NCBI RefSeq assembly: GCF_014610845.1
Contig: NZ_JABTCG010000003.1
Span: forward strand, 558,001-622,000
Source: Maribacter arenosus
Lineage (GTDB): Bacteria > Bacteroidota > Bacteroidia > Flavobacteriales > Flavobacteriaceae
DNA length: 64,000 bases
Reading direction: 5' to 3'
A model generated the notes under the pieces. That model saw only the letters and a list, made by a program, of their open reading frames with translations. It did not search any database and was not told the origin of the DNA. How positions within the stretch are numbered: position 1 is the stretch's first letter; each line of letters opens with the position of its first letter. Position numbers and translations under genes: made by a program. Below are positions 52,877 through 61,930 of the stretch, in pieces.

Positions 52877-52906
52877 CATTGTAATTATAAAACCATTTAC
52901 AATGCA
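52875..52906. promoter_or_regulatory. Inverted repeat overlapping the TolC-family start codon
   Basis: TGCATTGTAA (52875-52884) and TTACAATGCA (52897-52906) are exact complements separated by 12 bp. The right arm contains the start codon at 52902, and the left arm overlaps the predicted transcription start. This fits a repressor operator, or a hairpin that hides the start. Confidence 0.5.
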
Positions 52907-54278
52907 GATAAACGTACCAAGGCTCATTATTCTATTGATTGCCTTTGCATGGTTGTGGCCATCAACAACCTTGGCACAGCAATTGGATCCCGTTCTCAGG
53001 GAACTTATAGGCAAAGGGCTCGATAATAGTCACAGCGTCAATATCGATAATTTTAATAAAGATCAAGCAATAGTCGATCAAAAATTGGCAAAGTCGGTTT
53101 TTTTGCCAAAAGTTACGCTTAATGGAAGTTTTACTAGGCTTGATGATGACATCTCCTTTGATGATGACACGCAAAGTCTATTGATCGCAACGCAGAAGCT
53201 TCTTATTAAAGAGTCGGTCGGTATTCCTTTTAATGACCCCTTTCCTGAAAGCATCCCCTTAACATCCATTTCCAATTTACAGAATAAAAACATCCTGAAA
53301 TCATCGATGGACGTAGATTGGGTCTTGTTCAGTGGACTGGAAGCCAGCAATGCCCTTAAAGCAAGCAAACACCAAGAGGCTTCATTGAACTTCGTCGGGT
53401 TGGCCGAAAAGGATAAAATAGCTTTGAAAATCATAGAGACCTATGATAAACTTGCCTTGGTATATGCCTCTAAACGCGTACTATCTTCCTCCGAAGAATA
53501 TTTGAACGAACAGATATATTATGTAAAGAAAGCTATTGAAAATGGGTTGGCAACCCCCATTGACCGTAAAAAAATCGAATTGGCCCAACAACAGTTGGCA
53601 ACAAAACAACTGGAGTTTGATCATAATAAAACCTTATTGATAGAGGTACTACACCAACTCACCAAAGAAAGTAAGGAACGTTTAAGTGCGCTCACCCCGT
53701 CATTAATACCTTTTACGACCGACGACTCCCTATCGGGCACAGAAAAGCGCAACGAAATTAAAGCTTTGGAAGAGGCTGAAAAAGCGACCCTATATAAATC
53801 CAAAATGGAAAAAAGCAATTTTATACCCAAGCTAGCCCTAAAAGCACATTATGAATTTATAGAAGATGATCTATCATTATTGGACCCCAAATGGTATGTT
53901 GGGATGGGCTTAAAATGGAATGTGTTCGATGGGAATCAGTCACGGTTAAAAAGTAAAAAATCTATAATTGAAAGCAAGAAATATAGGGAACAAATAGAAG
54001 ATGCCGATGAAATGATCGCCCTAAGCATTATCAAGGCGGAACTGGCTTATGAATCATCCCTTCAAAATACGAAAATGGTCCAAAAAGAAATTGAACTGGC
54101 GAGCGATACGTATGCAATGATCGATAAACAATACAAAAACGATCTAGCTTCAATAAACGACGTGCTCGATGCCTTAAACGATTTGGAAAAAGCCAATTTT
54201 AAATTGCAGGATTCTTTTTTCAATCAACGAAGGGCGGTCACGGAAAAACTTCATGCAAAAGGAATACTTACTTACTAA
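52902..54278 (+). CDS. TolC-family outer-membrane channel
   Basis: The 458-residue protein has a signal peptide ending in TTLAQQ (about residue 25). The outer-membrane-factor fold follows, with long helices, the duplicated motif VFLPKVTLNGSF / FIPKLALKAHYEF and the barrel segment WYVGMGLKWNVFDGNQSRLK. It is the first gene of an operon with an HlyD-type adaptor (20 bp downstream), an ABC-2 permease and a hydrolase. The operon is probably controlled by the Crp/Fnr regulator just upstream. Confidence 0.93.
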   Translation: MQINVPRLIILLIAFAWLWPSTTLAQQLDPVLRELIGKGLDNSHSVNIDNFNKDQAIVDQKLAKSVFLPKVTLNGSFTRLDDDISFDDDTQSLLIATQKLLIKESVGIPFNDPFPESIPLTSISNLQNKNILKSSMDVDWVLFSGLEASNALKASKHQEASLNFVGLAEKDKIALKIIETYDKLALVYASKRVLSSSEEYLNEQIYYVKKAIENGLATPIDRKKIELAQQQLATKQLEFDHNKTLLIEVLHQLTKESKERLSALTPSLIPFTTDDSLSGTEKRNEIKALEEAEKATLYKSKMEKSNFIPKLALKAHYEFIEDDLSLLDPKWYVGMGLKWNVFDGNQSRLKSKKSIIESKKYREQIEDADEMIALSIIKAELAYESSLQNTKMVQKEIELASDTYAMIDKQYKNDLASINDVLDALNDLEKANFKLQDSFFNQRRAVTEKLHAKGILTY

Positions 54279-54298
54279 CACAACAAAGAACTAAAAAA

Positions 54299-55258
54299 AT
54301 GAATGTTTATAGAAACCTATTTATTAGCTGCATCACGATCGTTGCTTTAAATTCTTGCGGAAACGATAAAATGATCACCCCCTACAGGGGCAGGGTAAAA
54401 TTTGAAACCATTTCAGTAGGTAGCAAGTTGGCCGGAAGAATCGGTAAAATTTATGTTGCAGAAGGCCAAGCCGTAAAAAAAGGGGACACACTAGCCTTGC
54501 TCGATATTCCGGAGGTAAATGCAAAAATGATGCAGGCAGAAGGGGCTGTCACAGCTGCGAAAGGTCAGTTAGACATGGCTTTTAACGGCGCAACTGCAGA
54601 GCAAGTAAACCAAATCAATGGGCAAATCGATGCTGGCAACGCACAATTGGAATTTGCACAACAATCCTATAATAGATTGTTGGCCATGTATACTGACTCC
54701 TTGATTAGTTTACAACAATTTGATGAAGTAAAAATGAAACGCGATATGGCAAAGGCACAAGTCGCAGCGCTTGAAGCCAAACGCGATGAGGTAAGCAAAA
54801 GTGCCAGAACTGAACAAATCGATCAAGCGAAAGGTCAATTAAACAGGGCAATTGGCGCCAAAGAAGAAGTGCTCACCGCGGCCGATGAAAAATATGTGAC
54901 CGCTCCTGCAGATATGTCTATTGAAACCATAAGCCTTCAAGAAGGGGAATTGCTTACTCCTGGGTATACATTGTTCAATGGGTATAAAAAAAACAGCCCT
55001 TATTTTCGATTTACCGTACCAGAATCGAAGGTGTACGATTTTGAGGTAAACGGACCACTTACGCTCATTAACCCTTATACCAAAGAAGAGATTAAAGTTA
55101 AAATCGTAGCTATAAAGCAACTCGCCGAGTATGCCGATATTACCAGCACAGCCCCTTTATTTGAACTATCGGAGTCGATTTATGAGTTGAAGGCAATTCC
55201 AACTTCAGATATATCAAAACAAAAATTTTATATCAATGCTACCATTCTTATTAAATAG
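54299..55258 (+). CDS. HlyD-type periplasmic adaptor (lipoprotein)
   Basis: The 319-residue adaptor has a lipoprotein signal (ALNSC, Cys20). The lipoyl half-motif VGSKLAGRIGKIYVAEGQAV leads into KKGDTLALLDIP. A helical hairpin (about 78-175, Ala/Gln-rich) precedes the second lipoyl half (VTAPADMSIETISLQEGELL). The size is close to YhiI/YbhG-type adaptors that pair with ABC-2 exporters. It lies between TolC and the ABC-2 permease, 7 bp before the latter. Confidence 0.92.
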   Translation: MNVYRNLFISCITIVALNSCGNDKMITPYRGRVKFETISVGSKLAGRIGKIYVAEGQAVKKGDTLALLDIPEVNAKMMQAEGAVTAAKGQLDMAFNGATAEQVNQINGQIDAGNAQLEFAQQSYNRLLAMYTDSLISLQQFDEVKMKRDMAKAQVAALEAKRDEVSKSARTEQIDQAKGQLNRAIGAKEEVLTAADEKYVTAPADMSIETISLQEGELLTPGYTLFNGYKKNSPYFRFTVPESKVYDFEVNGPLTLINPYTKEEIKVKIVAIKQLAEYADITSTAPLFELSESIYELKAIPTSDISKQKFYINATILIK

Positions 55259-55265
55259 CTAGCGC

Positions 55266-56450
55266 ATGAAAGACTTTTTGAAATTACTCCGAATAGAGTT
55301 TACCCGTATTTTTTCAAATGATGTACTGCTTGCCATTTTTATCGGAGCACCTATATTTTACGGCATTTTATTTGGCTATGTCTATCAGCAGGCAAAAGTG
55401 GTGGATCTGCCCATCGTAATCGTAGACCAGGACAACAGCCCTACTTCGGACAAAATCATCGATGCTTTTGTAGATAATGAAGTCTTGTTGGTGAACGATG
55501 TACGCTATACTCCTGGAAATATTTTGGCTGAAATGCCCACGGAGCAATATGTTGCAGTGGTTACTTTGCCAACAGATTTTGAAGCGGATATTCTCCAAAA
55601 AAGACATCCTGAAATAAGGGTTGACTTGAATATGGCGAATATATTGAATGCCAATACAGCTAGTAAGAACATTCAATCGGTTTTAATGACCCTAAATGCC
55701 GGAATTGAAATAGAAGGGCTCAAAAAACAGGGTCTGCATACAAGTCAGGCTATGGCTACCTATGAAAGCTTTAAAATCAATTTCAATAAACTCTACAATG
55801 CTACCGGAAACTATTTGACTTTTATGCTGCCGGGTTTACTGGCAACCATTATGCAACAGATTATATTTTTGGCCATGGCATTGGTTTTTGCCAGGGATTT
55901 TGAAGATGGCCATTTTGGAAAGCTTGTAAAGAAGAGCAGGTTTTCGCTATATCATATAGCACTTAAATCGACCCCATTTCTATTGATGTTACCCATAATG
56001 TGGGTCATTGTAAGCTTGTTTATTCCCTTTTTTAAAATTGATGCGGACATCTACAATTTCCCTATGTTGTTATTGGCAACACTATTAACATTGGCTTCTA
56101 TGTGTATCGGAATGCTGTTTTCCATCGCAATCCCTAGCCAATTGAAAGCTACGGAACTTTTAATGGTAATTTCGACCCCTGCTTTTGTACTTAGCGGATT
56201 TACATGGCCAACACTGTCATTCCCAGATGCAATAACGAATATGGCCCAATATATTCCATTGACCCAGTTTTTAAGTGGATTCAGGAAAATAGCTTTTTAC
56301 GGGGGGGATTCATCATCCATTAAAACTGAAATCAACATTTTACTACTCATAACCTTTGTTGCCTTTATCGCCGTGGTTGTATTACTCCAGGTAAAAATAT
56401 ACTTGTTCGGTAAAAAACAAAAAAGACTTTTGAACGCAATACAAAATTAA
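55266..56450 (+). CDS. ABC-2-type transporter permease (YhhJ/YbhR-like)
   Basis: The 394-residue permease has one N-terminal helix (about 22-42), a large extracytoplasmic domain (about 45-185) and five C-terminal helices. The motif PAFVLSGFTWPTLSFPDAI is characteristic of the ABC-2 family. Related pumps normally have an ATPase and often two permeases; here one permease and no ATPase are encoded in the operon. The ATPase must come from elsewhere or be absent. It lies 5 bp before the hydrolase gene. Confidence 0.9.
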   Translation: MKDFLKLLRIEFTRIFSNDVLLAIFIGAPIFYGILFGYVYQQAKVVDLPIVIVDQDNSPTSDKIIDAFVDNEVLLVNDVRYTPGNILAEMPTEQYVAVVTLPTDFEADILQKRHPEIRVDLNMANILNANTASKNIQSVLMTLNAGIEIEGLKKQGLHTSQAMATYESFKINFNKLYNATGNYLTFMLPGLLATIMQQIIFLAMALVFARDFEDGHFGKLVKKSRFSLYHIALKSTPFLLMLPIMWVIVSLFIPFFKIDADIYNFPMLLLATLLTLASMCIGMLFSIAIPSQLKATELLMVISTPAFVLSGFTWPTLSFPDAITNMAQYIPLTQFLSGFRKIAFYGGDSSSIKTEINILLLITFVAFIAVVVLLQVKIYLFGKKQKRLLNAIQN

Positions 56451-56455
56451 ATCAA

Positions 56456-57445
56456 ATGCAAGAAGGTACATTATTAGATAGGACCAACATTGATTATCTT
56501 CCCGATGTTCTTGGTGATGGGTTTAAAAAGTCGACCTTATCGCTTAAAGACGATTATGAGGGAAAAGTAGTTGCAACCTTGATTCGTCGAAAATCAGAAA
56601 CCACATCAAGTAAGGCCATTTTATATGTACACGGTTTCAATGATTATTTCTTTCAAGGACAAATGGCCAAAAGATTTAACTTAATAGGATATAATTTTTA
56701 TGCACTCGATCTGCGAAAATATGGGCGATCATACGGAAGCCATCAAAAACTGAATAATGTCCGGTCCCTATCGGAATACGATGAGGAATTAAATCTTGCT
56801 GTGCAAATCATCAAATCGGAAATGAACAATCAGGTAATTTTGATGGGGCATTCTACCGGAGGGCTTATTGTTGCCAATTATGCCGGGAATCATTTAAATA
56901 GTGACCTATTTCATGGTATAATCTGTAACAGTCCCTTTTTTGAATTTAATTTAGGGTACTTCAAGCGTAAAATAGGAATCCCTATACTATCTATTCTCGG
57001 TAGGTATTTTCCCAATAGAATGATTTCAAGTAGATTTTCAAAACTATATGGATATAGTTTACACATTGACAAATATGGTGAATGGAACTATTCGCTTGCT
57101 TGGAAACCCTTTGAAAAGCCGAAGGTGAATTTGGGCTTCATTCGAGCTATTCACAAGGCACAAAATAATATAAAAAACAGACTCGTAATCGATGTTCCAA
57201 TAGTGGTGTTGCATAGCAATTCATCTATTTATGGAAAGCATTGGTCAGAAAAATTCAAAGCAGGGGATGCGGTATTGAACGTTGACCACATTCGTACCTA
57301 TTCCCATAAAATTAAGGGCGCAGTAACGATATATGGGATTGAAAACGGCATTCATGATTTGTTCCTTTCAAGAGAACCAGTAAGGGAAAAGGTCTACCAA
57401 GAGGTATTTGATTGGATCGATAGGAATATCAAGTTATCGGTATAA
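56456..57445 (+). CDS. Alpha/beta hydrolase (serine aminopeptidase S33 / lysophospholipase-like)
   Basis: The 329-residue hydrolase has an oxyanion-side motif LYVHGFNDYFF, the nucleophile elbow G-H-S133-T-G-G and a candidate catalytic His in GIENGIHDLFLS (about 300-311). No signal peptide is present, so it is cytoplasmic. It resembles the Hydrolase_4/S33 monoacylglycerol-lipase-like group. It is the last gene of the efflux operon, so it may act on the exported compound or a membrane lipid; this is inferred from position. Confidence 0.88.
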   Translation: MQEGTLLDRTNIDYLPDVLGDGFKKSTLSLKDDYEGKVVATLIRRKSETTSSKAILYVHGFNDYFFQGQMAKRFNLIGYNFYALDLRKYGRSYGSHQKLNNVRSLSEYDEELNLAVQIIKSEMNNQVILMGHSTGGLIVANYAGNHLNSDLFHGIICNSPFFEFNLGYFKRKIGIPILSILGRYFPNRMISSRFSKLYGYSLHIDKYGEWNYSLAWKPFEKPKVNLGFIRAIHKAQNNIKNRLVIDVPIVVLHSNSSIYGKHWSEKFKAGDAVLNVDHIRTYSHKIKGAVTIYGIENGIHDLFLSREPVREKVYQEVFDWIDRNIKLSV

Positions 57446-57468
57446 ACTTCTAGCCCCGAATAATAAAC

Positions 57469-57486
57469 CCCGACACTAGGGTCGGG
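57469..57486. repeat. Short GC-rich hairpin between convergent genes
   Basis: CCCGAC, six bases and GTCGGG form a small hairpin 23 bp after the hydrolase stop. No T run follows on either strand, so a terminator role is doubtful; it may be a REP-like palindrome. Confidence 0.4.
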
Positions 57487-57585
57487 ATGCCATGGATCTT
57501 CATAACCTGATGAGTAGTAAAAGGTTAAAAACCCCTATTTTCAAAGCGTGAACCGAATCGCACCCATATTTAAATGAAGTTGTTT

Positions 57586-59658
57586 CTAATTCAACAATTC
57601 AGGAGTATTGAGGATCAATTCTATTTTTTTTATAATGACGGTAATTTGATTCATTTGTAGTTCTATATTTCTAAAAAAGAGGCTAATATCCCTATTGACC
57701 CAGCTTTCGGAAATAACCCGTGCACCCAAACTGATTCTTAAAACAGCACTTTCAATATCATTCCCATATTTGACATTCACTGCTTGTCCTATATGGCATT
57801 TTTGGGCAGCAAGCCTAATAATTTCTAAAGATGATTCATGAAAATGTTCCGATAAATCAGAGTTCAATAAGGTATAGAGCTTTTTCACTTGATCTATAGA
57901 TAATACTTTATTATTTTTAAGGATAAAGAAAGGGAAAATGGTACGGATATTCCGAATTCCGAATTCTTTACTGCTATAACTATTCGTTTTATTCTCATCC
58001 CCATAAATCGGTTCTAGGAAAGTAGCGTCTTTTATTGAGTCTTCAACAAAATTGCAAAACATCTCAATGCCCATATTTCTATATAGGATTGGTGTTCGGT
58101 AGTACCTGTCCATTTCAACTATGGCCGCGTTCCAACGCATATAAGAACCATAATTATAGCCATCGGATAAATCATTCGAACAGGACCAAGAAGTTGGCCA
58201 ATCGGAATGGTTGTAATATTGGGTCAAGCCTTCCGGCAGCTTATTTTTTAAGGCATGGATCAATTTGGTGACACTTTTGGGGAGTATCAATGCACCTGAA
58301 TAGGGAGGGCCAGTAAAGTATTTACTCCCCGTTATAGTCACGATATACCCTTTATCCAAATAATTTCTAATGTCTTTGGGATCTAGTCTAAGTTGTGAAC
58401 CATCTACAATGATCTGCATTGATAACTTTTCGAGTGAATTCAGTTTTCGAATTAATTCGTCGCTGGGTGACTGATAGCCTAATTTCGATTGATCCATGGT
58501 ATGCAATACCACATGCCTGCCCAATTCATTGGTTTTAGAAATGGCATTGAAAACTTCCCTGTCCAATTTACTGGACGATTTTAGGGCCCCATTTTCATCC
58601 CTAAAGGGAATTTTAATCAAATCGACAGCTCTAAAGCCCTTGATTTGATCGCCCTTTTTTACGGGATGGTTTAAGGCAGTCGTGTTTTCAAAATGACAAC
58701 CTTTCAATGCCTCAGGAACACCACTCCCGGTTTCATCGGAAGCTACCAGAACATGCGTAATATCATTCTTGGAAATAATTTGTGTAATGGCTGCGATTTG
58801 AAGTGCGGAATCGGTGCCAGAAGGTGAAAATATGATCTCACACCCATTAAATAATTTAAAGGCCTTTCTGAGGTTGTTTTTTAGAAGTTCAGAAAACTCA
58901 ATGGTCGCGTTTTTAAAACCATTTTTCAAGCTATTTCTGATCAAGATACTACGAACTTTGTCTGTTTTGTCAAAAGCAAAATTCGACACGCTGGTTGCGG
59001 TAGATGAGGCAAAAGTAAATGCTTCAGGTCTTGGGAATGGTCGGCAGCCATATTTGTTCAACAAATCGATTTCGTCAATATTCAACCTAAGATCTCCCCC
59101 TGCCATTAATAAATACTCCGTAGGTTTTGCCAGATTTTCAACAATAGGTTTCCAAGATTCCTTAAATACGTTGTTCCTGTTCTTTAATCCATGAAAAGCT
59201 TGTAACGCTTCATATTTCAATAATGATTCTGGATTTAAATCTTCCTCATTTTTAATCAAATCAATTAAAAAATAATCTAATGATTTTAATTTTTCCTTAT
59301 CATCCTTAGGCAATAATTCGTAGAATATGCGGGTCACTTGAAGCGCCGCCACATCACACAACACCGTATCCTGTTTTTCGCTACCCAAGGCTTTATACCA
59401 TAGCTGCCATTCAATTCCATATCTTAAATACACTAAGGCTAAAACTGGTTTGGTTAAAAATAATGAACCAATTATAATCGATTTGTTCGGTACAATTTTA
59501 AAACTATTAGGCTCACTATTGGAGGTAATAATATTTATGTTATTAATCTTGGGTACCGTATTGAATCTTTTTAAAACACGTACTAGATAGTTAACATTTT
59601 CTTTTTCAAATAAACTTGTTCTCCTATATTGATTTTCAATAAGTATATTATTTGACAT
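57586..59658 (-). CDS. Large PLP-dependent (fold type I) enzyme with unknown N-terminal domain
   Basis: I do not recognise the exact family of this 690-residue protein. Residues from about 205 carry a fold-type-I PLP enzyme: phosphate-binding loop S-P-S-G-T-D-S-A (278-285), the aspartate that pairs with the pyridine nitrogen (D419 in IIVDGSQLRLDP) and the Schiff-base lysine K446 in TITGSKYFTGPP. The arrangement resembles class V aminotransferases, cysteine desulfurases and kynureninases. The first 200 residues have no known match and are longer than in those families. There is no signal peptide. The gene stands alone, but a decayed coding remnant on the same strand ends 38 bp upstream. Confidence 0.75.
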   Translation of the reverse strand: MSNNILIENQYRRTSLFEKENVNYLVRVLKRFNTVPKINNINIITSNSEPNSFKIVPNKSIIIGSLFLTKPVLALVYLRYGIEWQLWYKALGSEKQDTVLCDVAALQVTRIFYELLPKDDKEKLKSLDYFLIDLIKNEEDLNPESLLKYEALQAFHGLKNRNNVFKESWKPIVENLAKPTEYLLMAGGDLRLNIDEIDLLNKYGCRPFPRPEAFTFASSTATSVSNFAFDKTDKVRSILIRNSLKNGFKNATIEFSELLKNNLRKAFKLFNGCEIIFSPSGTDSALQIAAITQIISKNDITHVLVASDETGSGVPEALKGCHFENTTALNHPVKKGDQIKGFRAVDLIKIPFRDENGALKSSSKLDREVFNAISKTNELGRHVVLHTMDQSKLGYQSPSDELIRKLNSLEKLSMQIIVDGSQLRLDPKDIRNYLDKGYIVTITGSKYFTGPPYSGALILPKSVTKLIHALKNKLPEGLTQYYNHSDWPTSWSCSNDLSDGYNYGSYMRWNAAIVEMDRYYRTPILYRNMGIEMFCNFVEDSIKDATFLEPIYGDENKTNSYSSKEFGIRNIRTIFPFFILKNNKVLSIDQVKKLYTLLNSDLSEHFHESSLEIIRLAAQKCHIGQAVNVKYGNDIESAVLRISLGARVISESWVNRDISLFFRNIELQMNQITVIIKKIELILNTPELLN

Positions 59659-59696
59659 AGGTGTATAAAATTAAAACGTTCATGGGAACGAAATTC

Positions 59697-59954
59697 TTAA
59701 ATGGGAATATTTCCCTGATAATCTAACCATCTAGATGTAGTGATTGTTCCATTTTCTAACGTTGAAAAGAACGGCTTTATGGCATCAAAGGGAGTTCCAT
59801 TCAACATTACAACCATTTCTATTGGAAAAGCATTGTTTTCAATTCCTGATCATTCAGCGGTTAATAGTCCTATTGCATTCGGATATTTAATTATTCTAGT
59901 GGCAAATATACCATGTTCCCAATTACCTATAAAAGGTTTTTCACATTACATGGT
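59697..59954 (-). pseudogene. Decayed C-terminal gene remnant upstream of the PLP enzyme
   Basis: On the minus strand one frame reads a protein-like sequence that starts near CEKPFIGNWEHGIFATR and continues to NAIGLLTAE. An in-frame TGA (59850-59852) interrupts it, and it resumes as SGIENNAFPIEMVVMLNGTP and ends NGTITTSRWLDYQGNIPI with a TAA at 59697-59699. The amino-acid pattern looks like the C-terminus of a genuine enzyme, but I cannot name the family. A second stop lies just before the start of the readable part. Its position suggests it was once cotranscribed with the PLP gene. The opposite-strand frame at 59740-59985 is probably its shadow. Confidence 0.5.
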
Positions 59955-60326
59955 AGCCAATTATGTTTTGCAAGTGATTCAGTAGTGAAATGTATGAAAA
60001 TTGTGGTAAAATCACCCTTAGAAAATAACTACATTGTAAAATCAACAACATTTCTGCCTTTTACCCTAAATTGGCTAGGCTAAAAGAAATTAAAAACACG
60101 ATTGGATTAGTTTTGACTAAATTTAATTTGGGTTAAGAATTAAGTTTGACCAGAACGTCATCGAAGTATAGGGGTCTCCATGTCGTTCGAAAGAATTGAC
60201 GATTAATAATCTAAAGACAAGGGTCAAAAAATAGGTGCTTTTTCAATAAATATTTGGTTTTATAATACCCTAGATGATTAAATTGACATGTATTTTATTT
60301 GCTTATATAAATCAAAATAAATCAGC
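59955..60326. other. Non-coding stretch
   Basis: These 372 bp hold no supportable gene. The minus-strand remnant could extend into the left part in another frame (a piece reading FTTESLAKHNWLP), which would imply frameshift decay. The promoter of the 60327 gene should be in the right part. Confidence 0.35.
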
Positions 60327-61439
60327 ATGAATGCAATTATTAAATTTTGTTCTCGATATATTTTACGCTATGCTACGCTTTGGCCCTTATTATTGATGTC
60401 CTGCGTCCAAAAATCCGCTGAAACTGTGGAAATAAGGGGAGTCTATGGGAACCCTAAACCCTTTTGGGATAAAGGATTAAATCTTGAAAAGCTTGGGGTT
60501 AATGCCATTTTTGTGCATAGCGGGTCGATCGACCATGATATGGTTGAGAGGGCCAGATCTGAGGGTGTAATGGTATATGCTGAATTTGCCACCTTGAACG
60601 GTAAAAATTATGTGGAAACACACCCTGAAGCCTGGGCAATAGATGAAAAAGGTGAAAAAGTGCAAGCTGCATCCTGGTTTATGGGGGTTTGTCCTACCGA
60701 ACCCGGTTTCCGTCAGTATCGCTTTGGTCAGTTGCGGGATTTACTTTTGGAGTACGATCTGGATGGTATTTGGATGGACTACGTGCATTGGCATGCCCAA
60801 TTTGAAGAACCTGAACCCATCTTGCCCGAAACCTGTTTTTGTGAGCATTGTCTTGCTGATTTTTCAAAAGCTTCAGGAATCGAAATCCCTGACGGTAGCA
60901 CCCAAGAGAAGGCAAACTGGATACTCAATACCCATAATGAAGCATGGCGTAATTGGCGATGCAAGGTGATATATGATTGGACCTATGAAATAAAAAACAT
61001 AATCAAGGAAATTAAACCCAAAGCGCTCCTGGGACTTTATCATTGCCCATGGGACGATCAGGAATTCAATGGTGCAAGACGTCGCATACTGGGCTTGGAC
61101 TATGATCTATTAAAAGAAACGATCGATGTGTTTTCCCCTATGGTATATCATAGGAGAATGGGAAGAGAGCCCGACTGGGTGGAAGGGAATATTCAATGGT
61201 TTAGTGATCGACTTGATATCAAAAAGGATTCTTATCCAAAAGTATGGCCTATTGTCCAAGCTTATAATAACCCAGGGGTCATTTCCAGTGGGGAATTTGA
61301 AATTGTCCTGAAAGGTGGACTGGCAGGTGAATCTAGCGGAGTGATGATGTTCACAACTACTGCCGTAGCTGAGGATGAAGGTAAAACAGAGGTGATGAAA
61401 AAAGTATATACCCACCTGAAGAAAAAATCAGATAAATAG
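60327..61439 (+). CDS. Lipoprotein with TIM-barrel glycosidase-like domain (GHL type)
   Basis: The 370-residue protein has an N-terminal hydrophobic segment ending in a lipobox (LLLMSC, Cys26). The rest resembles putative glycosidase families with a TIM barrel: VNAIFVHSGSIDHDMVERAR, MVYAEFATLNG, the strand DGIWMDYVHWHAQ with a catalytic-type Asp, and a loop with the cysteine pattern C-F-C-x-x-C-L-x-D-F. Later strands are LLGLYHCPWD, DVFSPMVYHRRMG and KVWPIVQAYN. The substrate is unknown. It stands alone, some distance from the PUL. Confidence 0.75.
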   Translation: MNAIIKFCSRYILRYATLWPLLLMSCVQKSAETVEIRGVYGNPKPFWDKGLNLEKLGVNAIFVHSGSIDHDMVERARSEGVMVYAEFATLNGKNYVETHPEAWAIDEKGEKVQAASWFMGVCPTEPGFRQYRFGQLRDLLLEYDLDGIWMDYVHWHAQFEEPEPILPETCFCEHCLADFSKASGIEIPDGSTQEKANWILNTHNEAWRNWRCKVIYDWTYEIKNIIKEIKPKALLGLYHCPWDDQEFNGARRRILGLDYDLLKETIDVFSPMVYHRRMGREPDWVEGNIQWFSDRLDIKKDSYPKVWPIVQAYNNPGVISSGEFEIVLKGGLAGESSGVMMFTTTAVAEDEGKTEVMKKVYTHLKKKSDK

Positions 61440-61930
61440 CTCATAAAAGTCGTTATTAAAACCAACACTGAATTTACAGCCTAATTTCTTGGTAAGCAGA
61501 AAAGGTGTCTATCTAGAAAGCCAACATAAACGTTTCTGTAGTTAGACAAAGAAAACTATAGTTAATGCCCAAACAACCCTGAATGTTCTTCAAAACAAAA
61601 AATCCTGACGATTCTGTCAGGATTTCTAATTCACTTTGAGACCTGTCTGGGGTTGGGTTACGAAGGTTGTCTTACCCATCCATTGCATTCATTTTTGACT
61701 TAATAATTTGAATTTGGGAAATTCAAAATAGATTCTAGATAAATTTATACCTGCTTTAGGACATAAAAACAGCAAGTTCGTCCTTAAAACAATTGGGTTG
61801 CCTAATAAATGCTATAACTTAGATACACTTCCCCGGATTCCCGGTTCCCTAGGCGTTTTCAATTTATTACTGGTATTTCTCGTTTGGAATAATCTATTTC
61901 TAGCATTGTAACCTTAATAATTTTCTAAAT
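61440..61930. other. Long non-coding stretch
   Basis: No gene is visible in these 491 bp apart from a hairpin at 61600-61625. The right part must hold the promoter of the small lipoprotein at 61931. Confidence 0.4.
61600..61625. terminator. Hairpin, possible bidirectional terminator
   Basis: AAATCCTGAC (61600-61609) and GTCAGGATTT (61616-61625) form a perfect 10-bp stem with a 6-nt loop. T-rich flanks exist on both sides, the stronger one reading leftwards. It is 160 bp after the 60327 gene. Confidence 0.6.

Noticed and set aside
59651-59666. TTTGACATAGGT, similar to the Crp/Fnr-type site
   Set aside because: Only one half-site is present; the right half is not GTCAAA and it overlaps the start codon of the PLP gene.
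59740-59985. 81-codon plus-strand reading frame
   Set aside because: Its opposite strand reads far more protein-like as a gene remnant, and it has no start signals or family resemblance.
60147-60160. TGAC-N6-GTCA in the region upstream of 60327
   Set aside because: The spacing does not match the N4 sites and no promoter element lies at the matching distance.
61883-61908. TTTG and TAGCATTG before the 61931 gene as a promoter
   Set aside because: The 14-bp spacing is well short of the 18-21 bp expected for this promoter class.
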